DNA of 12,911 bases from Spirochaetaceae bacterium (lineage in GTDB: Bacteria; Spirochaetota; Spirochaetia; DSM-27196; SKKC01), in assembly GCA_003554375.1 (NCBI GenBank), contig PWGF01000554.1:1-12911 (forward strand), given 5' to 3'. Shown one piece after another: positions 1 through 7,368 of this stretch. A program made the position numbers and the translations under genes. Under the pieces are notes generated by a model that made no database searches, was not told the origin of the DNA, and was given only the letters and a program-made list of their open reading frames with translations. The stretch's first letter is position 1. Each line of letters starts with the position of its first letter.

Positions 1-1669
1 CCGTTTCGACGATATCGTCGAACCGGCCGACGGCTCTGAGTGCTACCGGACCGATCTCGGGGTGACTATATGAAAGACGGCTACGGCGACTCACCCCCAG
101 CGTTTGGAGAAGCTCAATGCGTGCGTCTCGGAACGGAACGTTCATGACGCCGGCGTGAATCCCTGCTACGACCTCCTCCTCTTCGAGCAAACCGAAATGT
201 GATTCAAATGCCGCCCCGAAGCGAACAAAGGCGTATGGCGAATCCCGCCGGTCAAACTCCACCACGATGTCTACTACCGAGCCGTCTTCGTCGTGCGGAA
301 CAAGTCGATAGCGCACCGAATCGTACTCAGCCTCGTTCGTAAGGCGGTGCAAACGAGCATGAATCTCCTCGACCGCAATTGCTTCTCCGGTTCGAAAACC
401 TGCCGCGATGCGCCCGGAGTGTTCCCGTCGAGCCCCACGAACGTGTATTGCCGCCGGCTCTACCATGCGGGGTGACACTCGGTCGGCCGCAGTCTCTTCT
501 GACGGCGGGCTGCTCCGCGCGGCGACAAGCTCCTCGAGGGCGCTGCGGTGTTCTTCGACGGCCTCTCGCCCACGTTGGATGAGCTCCGGTACGGAGGCGA
601 AACTTGCTGCATGGAATTCATCCACCGCCGGACGCATGAGCACATCCGCGCGCGCTGCTGCGTCGGTCATTCCCCGGTACTGCATAAGGCGCACCGTTTG
701 CTGAACGATGTCCAACGCGGTTCCGGGCGGCTCCTGCTCAGAGGCGCGCCCGTGAACATCCACTGCGATTATGATCTCGGCGCCGGATTCTTCGGCTACG
801 TTCACGGGCAGATTGTTGAGAACCCCACCGTCGACCAGAAGCCGGCCGTCGATGGTTACCGGCTCAAAGGCGCCCGGCACCGCCATCGACGCGTAGATCG
901 CCGATGCAAGAGACCCGGAGTCCAGGACAACCTCACGTCCTTCGCGAATATCCACTGCGACGGCACGGAAAGGAATCGGAAACCGATCGAACGATCCCTC
1001 ACCATCAACATGCCAAGTAAGAAGCTCGAGCAGATTTGCAATCGGCTCGCCGGCGACCACACCGGGGCTCAGAAGCACTCCCCCCTCGGCAAAATCGGCT
1101 TGCGCAAGGTAGTGGACGGGATCGGCATGCTCGCGAAATGCACTGCGGCTGCGCGGCGGGCTTGGAACAAGTAAGTCCACCCAGTCGATCGCTGTAGCAA
1201 CGGCGGCAAGATCATCCGCAGCATATCCGACGCTGTACAGCCCACCCGCAATCGCCCCCATGCTTGTGCCGACTACCATGTCCACTGGGACTCCCAACTG
1301 TTCGAGGCGCTCGATCACCCCGATGTGGGCAAAGCCGAGCGCCCCGCCGCCCCCGAGAACCAGGGCCACTCGCGGACGTTCGTCCCCTTTGCCGGAAGCG
1401 TCGGTTTGTATGGCGCTTGCCGACCCCGGCGGCGTTTCCGCGCGCGCCTCCAGTGCTGGTCCCATTGCTGGCCCCGGCGCCGTTTCCGGCGCCGACCCCG
1501 GTGCGGGCGCCGGTGCCGCCTCCGTTTCCGTCTTCGTTTCCGTTGCCGGCGTCGCCATCGGCGTTGGCTCCAGCCCCGGCCCCGGCACACCGTCGCCGAA
1601 ACCCACCTGCGAGCACAGAACGGTGAGGAGCATCAGAACCCCAAGCACCTTCCACCGTTGCAACGGCAT
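1..1669 (-). CDS. Patatin-like phospholipase with POTRA and outer-membrane barrel (type Vd/PlpD-like), 3' end outside window
   Basis: The frame is open for 556 codons from the ATG at 1669 to the left edge, so the C-terminus is missing. Residues 1-25 form a basic then hydrophobic signal peptide. Residues 28-97 are a Pro/Ala/Thr/Glu-rich linker. The patatin domain starts near 100, with the glycine-rich oxyanion loop GGGGALG (106-112), nucleophile motif GTSMG (Ser136) and the Asp of the dyad in DGG (Asp280). Residues of about 404-472 look like one POTRA module, and alternating hydrophobic strands from about 478 look like the start of a beta-barrel. This order (signal, patatin, POTRA, barrel) is that of type Vd autotransporters such as Pseudomonas PlpD and Fusobacterium FplA, which hydrolyse phospholipids at or beyond the outer membrane. 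A strong ribosome-binding site supports the start. The domain call is firm; surface display or release is inferred from the family. Confidence 0.9.
   Translation of the reverse strand, partial: MPLQRWKVLGVLMLLTVLCSQVGFGDGVPGPGLEPTPMATPATETKTETEAAPAPAPGSAPETAPGPAMGPALEARAETPPGSASAIQTDASGKGDERPRVALVLGGGGALGFAHIGVIERLEQLGVPVDMVVGTSMGAIAGGLYSVGYAADDLAAVATAIDWVDLLVPSPPRSRSAFREHADPVHYLAQADFAEGGVLLSPGVVAGEPIANLLELLTWHVDGEGSFDRFPIPFRAVAVDIREGREVVLDSGSLASAIYASMAVPGAFEPVTIDGRLLVDGGVLNNLPVNVAEESGAEIIIAVDVHGRASEQEPPGTALDIVQQTVRLMQYRGMTDAAARADVLMRPAVDEFHAASFASVPELIQRGREAVEEHRSALEELVAARSSPPSEETAADRVSPRMVEPAAIHVRGARREHSGRIAAGFRTGEAIAVEEIHARLHRLTNEAEYDSVRYRLVPHDEDGSVVDIVVEFDRRDSPYAFVRFGAAFESHFGLLEEEEVVAGIHAGVMNVPFRDARIELLQTLGVSRRSRLSYSHPEIGPVALRAVGRFDDIVET
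1379..1588 (-). repeat. Low-complexity Pro/Ala/Thr/Glu linker coding repeat
   Basis: This segment encodes patatin residues 28-97. It contains loose repeats such as ETKTETEA, APAPAPGS, ETAPGPA and ETPPGSA. At DNA level GGAAACGGCGCCGGGGCC and GGAAACGCCGCCGGGGTC match at 16 of 18 positions. The low complexity creates long open frames in other phases on both strands, which should not be read as genes. It probably acts as a flexible spacer between the signal peptide and the lipase domain. Confidence 0.7.
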
Positions 1670-1674
1670 GTTCG

Positions 1675-1683
1675 CTCCCTCCT
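1675..1683 (-). promoter_or_regulatory. Strong Shine-Dalgarno site of the patatin gene
   Basis: Read on the minus strand this is AGGAGGGAG, ending five bases before the ATG at 1669. It is the clearest ribosome-binding site in the window and fixes the patatin start ahead of the Pro/Ala-rich linker. Confidence 0.75.
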
Positions 1684-1700
1684 CACTCGATACGATCACC

Positions 1701-1739
1701 AAAAAGAACGCGGCGGAGTAGCTTTCTCCATCACTCCGC
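1701..1739 (-). terminator. Candidate intrinsic terminator after the PIN remnant
   Basis: On the minus strand GCGGAGT (1739-1733) pairs with ACTCCGC (1719-1713) around a 13-base loop. CGCG and then TTCTTTTT follow, ending at 1701. The stem overlaps the stop codon of the PIN reading frame (1733-1731). The loop is longer than ideal, so this is plausible but not certain. It would separate the PIN/DUF4954 transcript from the patatin gene. Confidence 0.45.
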
Positions 1740-2099
1740 GAACGGATTCCGCGCCTCTACGCCCGCGTACAACTCCCGATGCGTGAGATCCTCGGTCCAG
1801 AGCACCACACATTCGGAGTGTCGCGCGGCCGCCAGGATGACGCCCTCCCAGAAGGATATGGGATAGAGCGCCGCCAGATCCAAGCCGTTGCGGATCAGCT
1901 CGCCTGAGACCGGAACTACCCCCACGCGCGCGAGGTTCATCGTCTGCCGGTGCACCGCTTCACGGCTCTGCCCGAGCTTCCCCGAGGCAACCGCGGCGTA
2001 TTCCACCAACACCTGCGTAGAGACCACGTCCGCGCCCGACCTGAGGAGCCTTCCGATCAGCGCAAGCGCCGTACGCTGCTTAGCAGGATCGGCGGATGA
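1731..2099 (-). pseudogene. PIN-domain (VapC-like) ribonuclease, 5'-truncated
   Basis: The frame encodes most of a PIN domain: a helix ending in IGRLLRSGADVVSTQVLVEY, then SFWEGVILAAA, and the C-terminal strands VVLWTEDL and GVEARNPF. PIN proteins use four acidic residues to cut RNA. The Glu in QVLVEY and the Asp in TEDL are present. The third site reads SFWEG instead of the usual SFWDA. The first beta-strand with its essential Asp (normally a LDTNVLVY-like start) is absent. Upstream the same frame reads only low-complexity AHIPTAAPAAGSSADPAK and then meets the DUF4954 stop at 2141-2139. No ATG lies between that stop and the conserved region; the first usable codon is a GTG at 2027, inside the domain. 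No antitoxin gene is adjacent. I read it as a decayed, probably inactive toxin remnant. Confidence 0.7.
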
Positions 2100-2101
2100 C
2101 C

Positions 2102-2119
2102 CGGCGGCGGGTGCCGCCG
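2102..2119. other. Perfect 7-bp hairpin at the DUF4954/PIN junction
   Basis: CGGCGGC (2102-2108) and GCCGCCG (2113-2119) are perfect inverted repeats around a GGGT loop. The hairpin lies 20 bases downstream of the DUF4954 stop, exactly where the lost 5' end of the PIN gene would have been. No T-run follows on the minus strand, so a classical terminator is not supported. It could be an mRNA 3'-end stabiliser or a scar of the rearrangement. Confidence 0.4.
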
Positions 2120-2138
2120 TCGGGATATGTGCGCGGTC

Positions 2139-4361
2139 TCACGCCTCGGCGGCAACTTCCGCCCGCCGCTTGAAGGACTCAGTTCCCTCGCGGACCTGCC
2201 CGACGAAACGGTTGTCGTCGATATCGCCGACGGCGGCTTTCATCTCCGCCTCGTTTCGGTACGTAGCAAAGCGGAACGGATTCTTGTAATCCTTCTGCCT
2301 AGTCTCATAAACCCGGTCGCGCTTGAGCTCCTGAAGCCGCACCGCCTCTTCCATGAAGCGTCGCCATCCGACACGATCGGGCACCTCCCCGCCGTGCAAC
2401 AGCCGGTAGACGGCAAAGGCATGCCGCTGCTTGGAAAGCGGATACCGCCGCGACAGTTCGTCGTAGCGGGCATGCACGTCGTCCCAGGAGGAGAGCGCGC
2501 CGTTTCCGATGTCCCGGCGCAGGGCGTTGACCTCCTGCTCCGTCACGAGCTGCCCGCCGAGATTCGACCATTCGGCCACCCGCTCACCGTCGAGCTCCCG
2601 GCACATCGATTCGTAGGTACGTCCTTGCTCCGCCTCGAGATAGGCGATGAGATTCACCGCGGCATAGTAGTGGAGCATCTGTCCGTACGCCTCATAGCCC
2701 TCGCGCGGCTTCAGCACAACCGCGTCACGAGACGCCTTTTCCATGCGATCTCCCCGCACCAGAAGGCCGTTGGTCTCCTTGGCGTCTCCGGTGAGGAGCG
2801 CGTGTCCTCGAGCAATGAGCCGGTCCCGGGAATCGTCCCCCGCACGCGTCGCCGGCTCCGCCGTCGTCTCCCCGGAATTGCCGCCCTTGGCCCGCGCGGT
2901 CCACTCGGCAAGGAGGCGCCGCGCGCTGATGATCTCTTCCACGGTGTCCGGCGCGAGCGCGTCGAACTCGATATTCTGCGTCTTCTGTTTTCGCCGGTCC
3001 CGGGCTCCGAACTTCCAGCTGTTCCGCTCAAGGGCGTACATGTTGTACATCCACCAGAACGCCGGCATAACCTCCAGGCGGTTCGCGGCCACATTGTTGG
3101 AGAGAAGCGCAAACGGAAACGGGATATCCAGCTCCGCCGGGTAGTGCCCTGTGGCCAGGAGCACGAAGGAGGCAAAGCGCGAGGAGGGCTTGAGGCTCGT
3201 GCACAGCCCCGGCCAGAATCCGCGACCGGCCTCGATCTCGTTGTCGTTAGCGCGGCTGTTGTGATTGGATCCGATCGTTGCGCCGGCGGCGATGTTACTC
3301 TGCCCCTTGACCACCGACGCGACAAGAAACGAGTTGTTGTGATGCTGCTCGTGGGCGGGAAAAATCAGATTGTTCAAGAGCTCGCAGCAGGAGACCGTGG
3401 AGTTGTCGCCCATGAAGGAGTGGATGAGTCGGGCGCCGTATTTCAACTCCGAGTTGTTCCCCATGATGAAACGCACCGCCTTGCAGCCGTAGAATATCCG
3501 GCAGCCGAAGCCGATGATTCCGTTTACGAGCTCTACGCCTTCACCGATCTGGCTCGGCTCCTCTGCGTTGGAATTGATGGTGAGGTTTTTTAGCTTGTTC
3601 GCCCCTTTTACGTAGCAGTGAGAGCCGATCTTCACGTCCTTGAAGATTCGAGAGTTTTTCAGCACGCACTGCTCCCCCACCGTGCCGTAGTATCCACGCC
3701 GCGAATCGAAGCGCTCTTGCGTCATTTCCCCGAGCCGGCGCTGCAGCACCTGGTCATCGCGATAGCGCGCCCACAGGTAAGCGTCGGCGGGGATCATACC
3801 GTCGAAGGGCCGCACCGCCCGGCTTCCCGATTCGTTTATGAGGTCGAGGGTTATCAGCACGTCTTCGGACTCTCCGTCCTTGAGGATACCGTTGCCGAAC
3901 TTTGCGTGGTTCGTACAGTGCATCTCGTCCACGTTGGTGATGATGCAGCGGTCACCGACGATGTAGTGAGCCAGGTACCTGACGTTGTGGATGCTCACGT
4001 AATCGCCGATATCGCAGGAGGAGATCTTGCTGTTGGCGATGCCCACCGGCAACTGCAGATCGTGATGCTCCAGCGCCGCGTCGGTGACCGCCCCGATCCG
4101 CACCAGGCCGTGAAACGAATTGTTCAGGATGTGCGTTGCGTCGAACTCGTCGGTGACAAGCACGTCGTCCCAGTCATCGGCTACGTTGCCGTTTTTTACC
4201 AGCAGCTCAATCTCATGGGCCCGCAGATGGCGAAAATCCGAAAGCGGCCGAGTGACTTGCGTATTGCGCAGATAGTACTCATCCGCCTCCTCAGGCAGGT
4301 ACTCCTTCGGGATGAACTCCCGTCCCATCGCTGCGCCGGGAATTAGATTGACCGTGTCCAT
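2139..4361 (-). CDS. DUF4954 family protein (left-handed beta-helix, function unknown)
   Basis: A 740-residue protein recognisable as DUF4954 by its overall sequence, including FRHLRAHEIELL near residue 43 and TIGSNHNSR near 362. Two stretches (about 105-180 and 225-370) show the short hydrophobic periodicity of hexapeptide-repeat beta-helices, as in sugar-nucleotide acyl- and nucleotidyltransferases, with turns such as ENVEL-like GEGVELVNG and IIGFGCRIFYG. No nucleotidyltransferase signature was seen. The C-terminal third (about 470-740) is helical and charged, and about 488-512 is a variable Gly/Ser/Thr-rich linker. The family is thought to relate to sugar or envelope metabolism, but its reaction is not established. 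The ATG at 4361 has only a weak AGGA close by. An alternative start is Met12, just before GREFIPKEY. A strong promoter lies upstream, so it is probably transcribed alone or with the PIN remnant behind it. Confidence 0.85.
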   Translation of the reverse strand: MDTVNLIPGAAMGREFIPKEYLPEEADEYYLRNTQVTRPLSDFRHLRAHEIELLVKNGNVADDWDDVLVTDEFDATHILNNSFHGLVRIGAVTDAALEHHDLQLPVGIANSKISSCDIGDYVSIHNVRYLAHYIVGDRCIITNVDEMHCTNHAKFGNGILKDGESEDVLITLDLINESGSRAVRPFDGMIPADAYLWARYRDDQVLQRRLGEMTQERFDSRRGYYGTVGEQCVLKNSRIFKDVKIGSHCYVKGANKLKNLTINSNAEEPSQIGEGVELVNGIIGFGCRIFYGCKAVRFIMGNNSELKYGARLIHSFMGDNSTVSCCELLNNLIFPAHEQHHNNSFLVASVVKGQSNIAAGATIGSNHNSRANDNEIEAGRGFWPGLCTSLKPSSRFASFVLLATGHYPAELDIPFPFALLSNNVAANRLEVMPAFWWMYNMYALERNSWKFGARDRRKQKTQNIEFDALAPDTVEEIISARRLLAEWTARAKGGNSGETTAEPATRAGDDSRDRLIARGHALLTGDAKETNGLLVRGDRMEKASRDAVVLKPREGYEAYGQMLHYYAAVNLIAYLEAEQGRTYESMCRELDGERVAEWSNLGGQLVTEQEVNALRRDIGNGALSSWDDVHARYDELSRRYPLSKQRHAFAVYRLLHGGEVPDRVGWRRFMEEAVRLQELKRDRVYETRQKDYKNPFRFATYRNEAEMKAAVGDIDDNRFVGQVREGTESFKRRAEVAAEA

Positions 4362-4442
4362 GATCCTGTATCATTGCACGAAACCCCGGCGGAATCAACG
4401 CGAACGACGCCATTTGCCGACGTCAAACTCCCCGCAGCCTGC

Positions 4443-4494
4443 GCTGCCGTAGGCAGCTTCGCATAAGAAGCGGATCCCGACGGCTACGCCGTCG
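4443..4494. promoter_or_regulatory. Three-hairpin cluster in the DUF4954 mRNA leader
   Basis: Three perfect inverted repeats stand almost end to end: GCTGCC-GTA-GGCAGC (4443-4457), GCTTC-GCATAA-GAAGC (4456-4471) and CGACGGC-TAC-GCCGTCG (4478-4494). The first and second share the bases at 4456-4457, so those two stems may compete. They lie between the promoter at 4513-4540 and the start at 4361, inside a leader of about 145 bases. On the plus strand the third stem is followed by TTTT (4495-4498), which would resemble a terminator for rightward transcripts. No known riboswitch class is recognised. Confidence 0.5.
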
Positions 4495-4512
4495 TTTTCC
4501 GTCATGAGCTCA

Positions 4513-4540
4513 ATTATAGGCTGCTATCTCTTCGTGTGAA
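4513..4540 (-). promoter_or_regulatory. Sigma70-type promoter of the DUF4954 gene
   Basis: On the minus strand the -35 hexamer TTCACA (4540-4535, 5 of 6 consensus) is followed after 16 bases by a perfect -10 TATAAT (4518-4513). Transcription would start near 4506, giving a leader of about 145 bases before the ATG at 4361. The A/T-rich -10 stands out in GC-rich surroundings. Confidence 0.65.
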
Positions 4541-4777
4541 GCAATCGGTTGGACGCGTTGTGGGCTCGGCCGTGGTAGACTGGTCCTGGTCACAAGCATT
4601 CCAGAAGCGAAAAATACGCTCCAGCCGGATACTCAGGGAAGGCGGGATCAAGACGGTCTACACCCGTGATAGCGATTTCAATCGGTTCGCCTCTGTAAAG
4701 ATCGTGGTTTCGCTGCAGCAGTTTCCGGAGAATGCTCCGTTCGGATAGGCGGGAGAGAACGCCTCGGCGAGTACGGC

Positions 4778-5535
4778 TCACGCTCTTCGACGTCGGATAC
4801 CGACGGCCATCGCAGCGAGGACAAAGCCGGCAGCGGTGACCGCGGCAACTGCGCCGACCGTATTGCCGCCGCGCGCGTGCTTGCCAACTCGACCACTCAT
4901 CGCCGACCGCCGGGGCCAGCATTGGCTGCCCGGAGCTCAAAAGAATGATGCCCTCGCCGGTCTCGCGGTCGAGTCGGGCGGTCGTTCCGATTCCGGGACG
5001 ATTTCGTCCGTCATGCCCGAATATTCCCCGCTTGGGCGGATCGATCAACTCGTACAGTATCCGGCCAAGTCCCCACGCCCCCAGCATAACCTCCGAAGTC
5101 CGGGGAGTAAGCATAGTGTCCAGCAGCTCCGGAGAAACGACACCTCGCCCCGGTGGTCCGCTCTCCTCGTGCCGAAGATGAGCCGCGAAAAACCGGGCAA
5201 GATCCTCGACTGTCGTATGGAGCGATGCTGCTGCCTGTGCGGTAAAGCGTCGATAGTGCACCCGCCTTCCTTGTGTGTTGAAGTGCCCTGCAAGACGCGC
5301 CGTCTCGGCGGGATCCACAACGAAGGTCGAGTCTTCCATGCCAAGCGGCCGAAGAACCGTACGCCGCATGTACTCGTTATAGCGATCGTCGGTCACCTCC
5401 TCGATGACAAGCTGCATGAGCGTGTAGCCGCCACCATCCCGCAGCCCCGGAGAAGAATAGCGCAGCAACCGCACCCGCCGCTGCCGCAAGACCGACGAGC
5501 AGCACCAGAACCATCCGTCTAGGTGAACGTTTCAT
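4778..5535 (-). pseudogene. Serine hydrolase (class C beta-lactamase-like), broken over three frames
   Basis: Three parts of one gene lie in three reading frames. From ATG 5535 a signal peptide reads MKRSPRRMVLVLLVGLAAAA. From about 5459 a second frame carries the domain core, with YTLMQLVIEEVT, RPLGM and the third active-site motif HDG (about 5015-5007, GHDGRNRPG). From about 4888 a third frame gives a C-terminal membrane anchor, GAVAAVTAAGFVLAAMAVG then RRRR, ending at the TGA 4780-4778. The region that should hold the nucleophile SxxK and the YxN motif is missing between the signal peptide and the core, so some 150 or more residues appear deleted near 5445-5470. A second frameshift lies near 4890. 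The core frame stays open down to 4590, but the translation after GDEW is not family-like. This is a decayed membrane-anchored periplasmic esterase or peptidase and should be inactive. Confidence 0.8.
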
Positions 5536-7368
5536 ATGGACAGATTACGCCCTACTCGCGCTTGTTGTGAACCGCACTGCCCCAACTGCGTTTGCCCTGT
5601 CTGTCCCATCTCCGATGCTTGTCTGCAGTCGAACTTGTGGCTACACTGCGGAGCAGTGCGTCGCTTGCTCGGTAGCTCGTTCTGGCAAGTATACCTCTCG
5701 CTTCTCGCGTCGGTGCTGGTGGCGCTGGTGTTCGTTGGGCTCTTCGAGCGCTACGCCACAACCGACTTTGCCTCGATGGCAGCCTTTCTTCAGGATCACG
5801 CCGATGCGATCGAGGTGCTTGCCGAGGTCGTTGAAAGCGAACGGGAGGGCCCGGGCGAACGCAGCTTGTTCGAGGACGACCCGCCCCCCGAGGCACTTGA
5901 GCAACGGTTCGGCCCCGAGGCCCGCGAGCGCCTCGAGGAAGTGCGACCCGATGCAGCTCCCGGGCTCCCGGTCGGAGCCATTGTGCTTCTGCATCTTCTG
6001 ACGCTCGGCCTTTGGCTTGTGCCGGTGTATCGCTACATGGCAAGCGGCCACAACTCCGCTCGCGCAGAGCGGCGCATTCTCAACAGCTCGCTCGTCGTTC
6101 TGCTTCTGCCGTGGCTCATCGGCGGGCTCGACCTCGCGCTCAAGCTCCTGCAGGAAGCCGCCGCCCCGGTGAGCCTCGACGCCCGCACACTCGCGATCTA
6201 CATCGCGAGCTACCTCATCTTTGCGAGTCTCGTCAGCCACTTCACTCTCAGCGTCACGGCCCGGACGATCACCGAGCGGGTCGCCGACCGGGCGTTCCAG
6301 GGGGAGCTGCGTTACCGGCTCAAGCCGGGCTTCACGCTGAGCCTCGTCGGCCGCCTCGGGCTTCTCATCGTCGCCATTGCGATCGTCCCGCTTCTGGTCA
6401 ACATCTACATTCCCATCGCGTTCCACGGCTGGGCACTCGCGGAGATCCGCGCCGCGGAGAACCCGGACTGGATCCGCCTCGCACGCATCGTCACCCCGAT
6501 CGCCGCCACCGGGCTCGCTAACCTCTTCTTCATCGGCGAGCAGCTCTTCTCGATCTTCACCTTCCGGCGCTCGATCCAGCACCCGATCAACACCCTCATC
6601 GACCGGATGAAGCGAGTTGCCCGCGGCGACCTCTCTACTCGCTCCTCGGTGCTCTCCGGCGACGAGATCGGCCAGCTCAAAGGCCACTTCAATCTCATGG
6701 TCGAGGGGCTTCAGGAGCGTGAGAAACTCCGCGATACCTTTGGCCGCTATGTCTCAACCGAAATCGCCGAGAAACTGATGAGCTCCGGCGAGATCGACCT
6801 TGCGGGCGAGGAGATCGAGACGACGGTGATGTTCAGCGACATCCGAAGCTTCACAAGCCTAAGCGAGCGATCCTCCCCCCGCGAGCTCATTGCGTTTCTC
6901 AACGAATACTTCCAGTACATGGTCGAGCCGATCCTCGAGCACCACGGAGTCGTGAACAAGTTCATCGGCGACTCGGTGATGGCGGTGTTTTCGCCGGTAT
7001 TCGGGATCAAGGACCATCCGGCCGCCGCACTCCGCGCGGGGCTTGCGATGCGCGAGGCGCTCGCACGGTTCAACGCGCTCGGTCGCTCCGAGCCGGTGCG
7101 CCACGGGATCGGCATCCATACCGGTGTGCTCGTCGCCGGCACTGTCGGCACCGAGGAACGGATGGAGTACACCGTCGTCGGCGACACGGTCAACGTCGCC
7201 GCCCGCATCGAAAGCCAGACCAAGATGCTCGGAGTCGACTTGCTCGCAAGCGCCGATACGATCGGCGCCCTATCACCGGCCGAGCGGGCAGAGCTCAGCC
7301 TCGAACCTACCGAGCCAATGACCCTCCGCGGCAAATCGCAGCCGCTTGTGCTCTACGCGGTACGGTAA
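5536..7368 (+). CDS. Six-TM, HAMP-containing class III adenylate/guanylate cyclase
   Basis: The 610-residue frame encodes a membrane nucleotidyl cyclase making cAMP (or cGMP). Predicted membrane segments are about 47-71, 144-166, 183-206, 218-240, 268-297 and 318-342, with an acidic loop (72-143) between the first two. A HAMP module follows (about 343-396, with RVARGDLSTR), then the catalytic domain (about 425-610). Metal-binding aspartates are in FSDIRSFT (Asp435) and GDS (Asp479). The substrate-selecting Lys475 (NKFIGD) and Asp550, plus Asn553 and Arg557 in VVGDTVNVAARIES, favour ATP. Key catalytic residues are all present. The ATG at 5536 has AGGTGA ten bases upstream, but residues 1-40 are Cys-rich, have lower GC at third codon positions than the rest, and precede the usual basic-then-TM start. 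GTG 5656 (VRRLLGSSFW) is a credible alternative. The gene appears to stand alone. Confidence 0.92.
   Translation: MDRLRPTRACCEPHCPNCVCPVCPISDACLQSNLWLHCGAVRRLLGSSFWQVYLSLLASVLVALVFVGLFERYATTDFASMAAFLQDHADAIEVLAEVVESEREGPGERSLFEDDPPPEALEQRFGPEARERLEEVRPDAAPGLPVGAIVLLHLLTLGLWLVPVYRYMASGHNSARAERRILNSSLVVLLLPWLIGGLDLALKLLQEAAAPVSLDARTLAIYIASYLIFASLVSHFTLSVTARTITERVADRAFQGELRYRLKPGFTLSLVGRLGLLIVAIAIVPLLVNIYIPIAFHGWALAEIRAAENPDWIRLARIVTPIAATGLANLFFIGEQLFSIFTFRRSIQHPINTLIDRMKRVARGDLSTRSSVLSGDEIGQLKGHFNLMVEGLQEREKLRDTFGRYVSTEIAEKLMSSGEIDLAGEEIETTVMFSDIRSFTSLSERSSPRELIAFLNEYFQYMVEPILEHHGVVNKFIGDSVMAVFSPVFGIKDHPAAALRAGLAMREALARFNALGRSEPVRHGIGIHTGVLVAGTVGTEERMEYTVVGDTVNVAARIESQTKMLGVDLLASADTIGALSPAERAELSLEPTEPMTLRGKSQPLVLYAVR
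5619..5647 (+). promoter_or_regulatory. Possible promoter inside the 5' part of the cyclase reading frame
   Basis: TTGTCT (5619-5624) and TACACT (5642-5647) are each 4 of 6 to consensus with an ideal 17-base spacer. Transcription would begin near 5654, at the in-frame GTG 5656. If real, the cyclase would start there from a nearly leaderless mRNA and the first 40 codons of the long frame would not be translated. Confidence 0.3.

Noticed and set aside
1212..1721. Several long open frames on both strands over the Pro/Ala linker, including a Gly/Asn-rich minus-strand frame
   Set aside because: The signal peptide, strong ribosome-binding site and downstream patatin motifs are all in the frame starting at 1669. 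The others are by-products of low-complexity GC-rich repeats.
1731..2099. Working VapBC toxin-antitoxin system
   Set aside because: No antitoxin gene is adjacent, the first PIN strand with its essential Asp is missing, and there is no proper start codon.
2127..3593. 488-codon plus-strand open frame opposite DUF4954
   Set aside because: It is antisense to a well-conserved protein, and its translation is Arg/His/Val-rich with no domain. Long antisense frames are expected in GC-rich genes.
3618..4346. 242-codon plus-strand open frame opposite the DUF4954 N-terminus
   Set aside because: It mirrors the codon pattern of the DUF4954 frame and shows no recognisable motif or ribosome-binding site.
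5641..6687. 348-codon minus-strand open frame opposite the cyclase
   Set aside because: It is highly charged (Glu/Arg/Asp) in the way antisense frames of membrane proteins are; the plus-strand cyclase has complete motifs.
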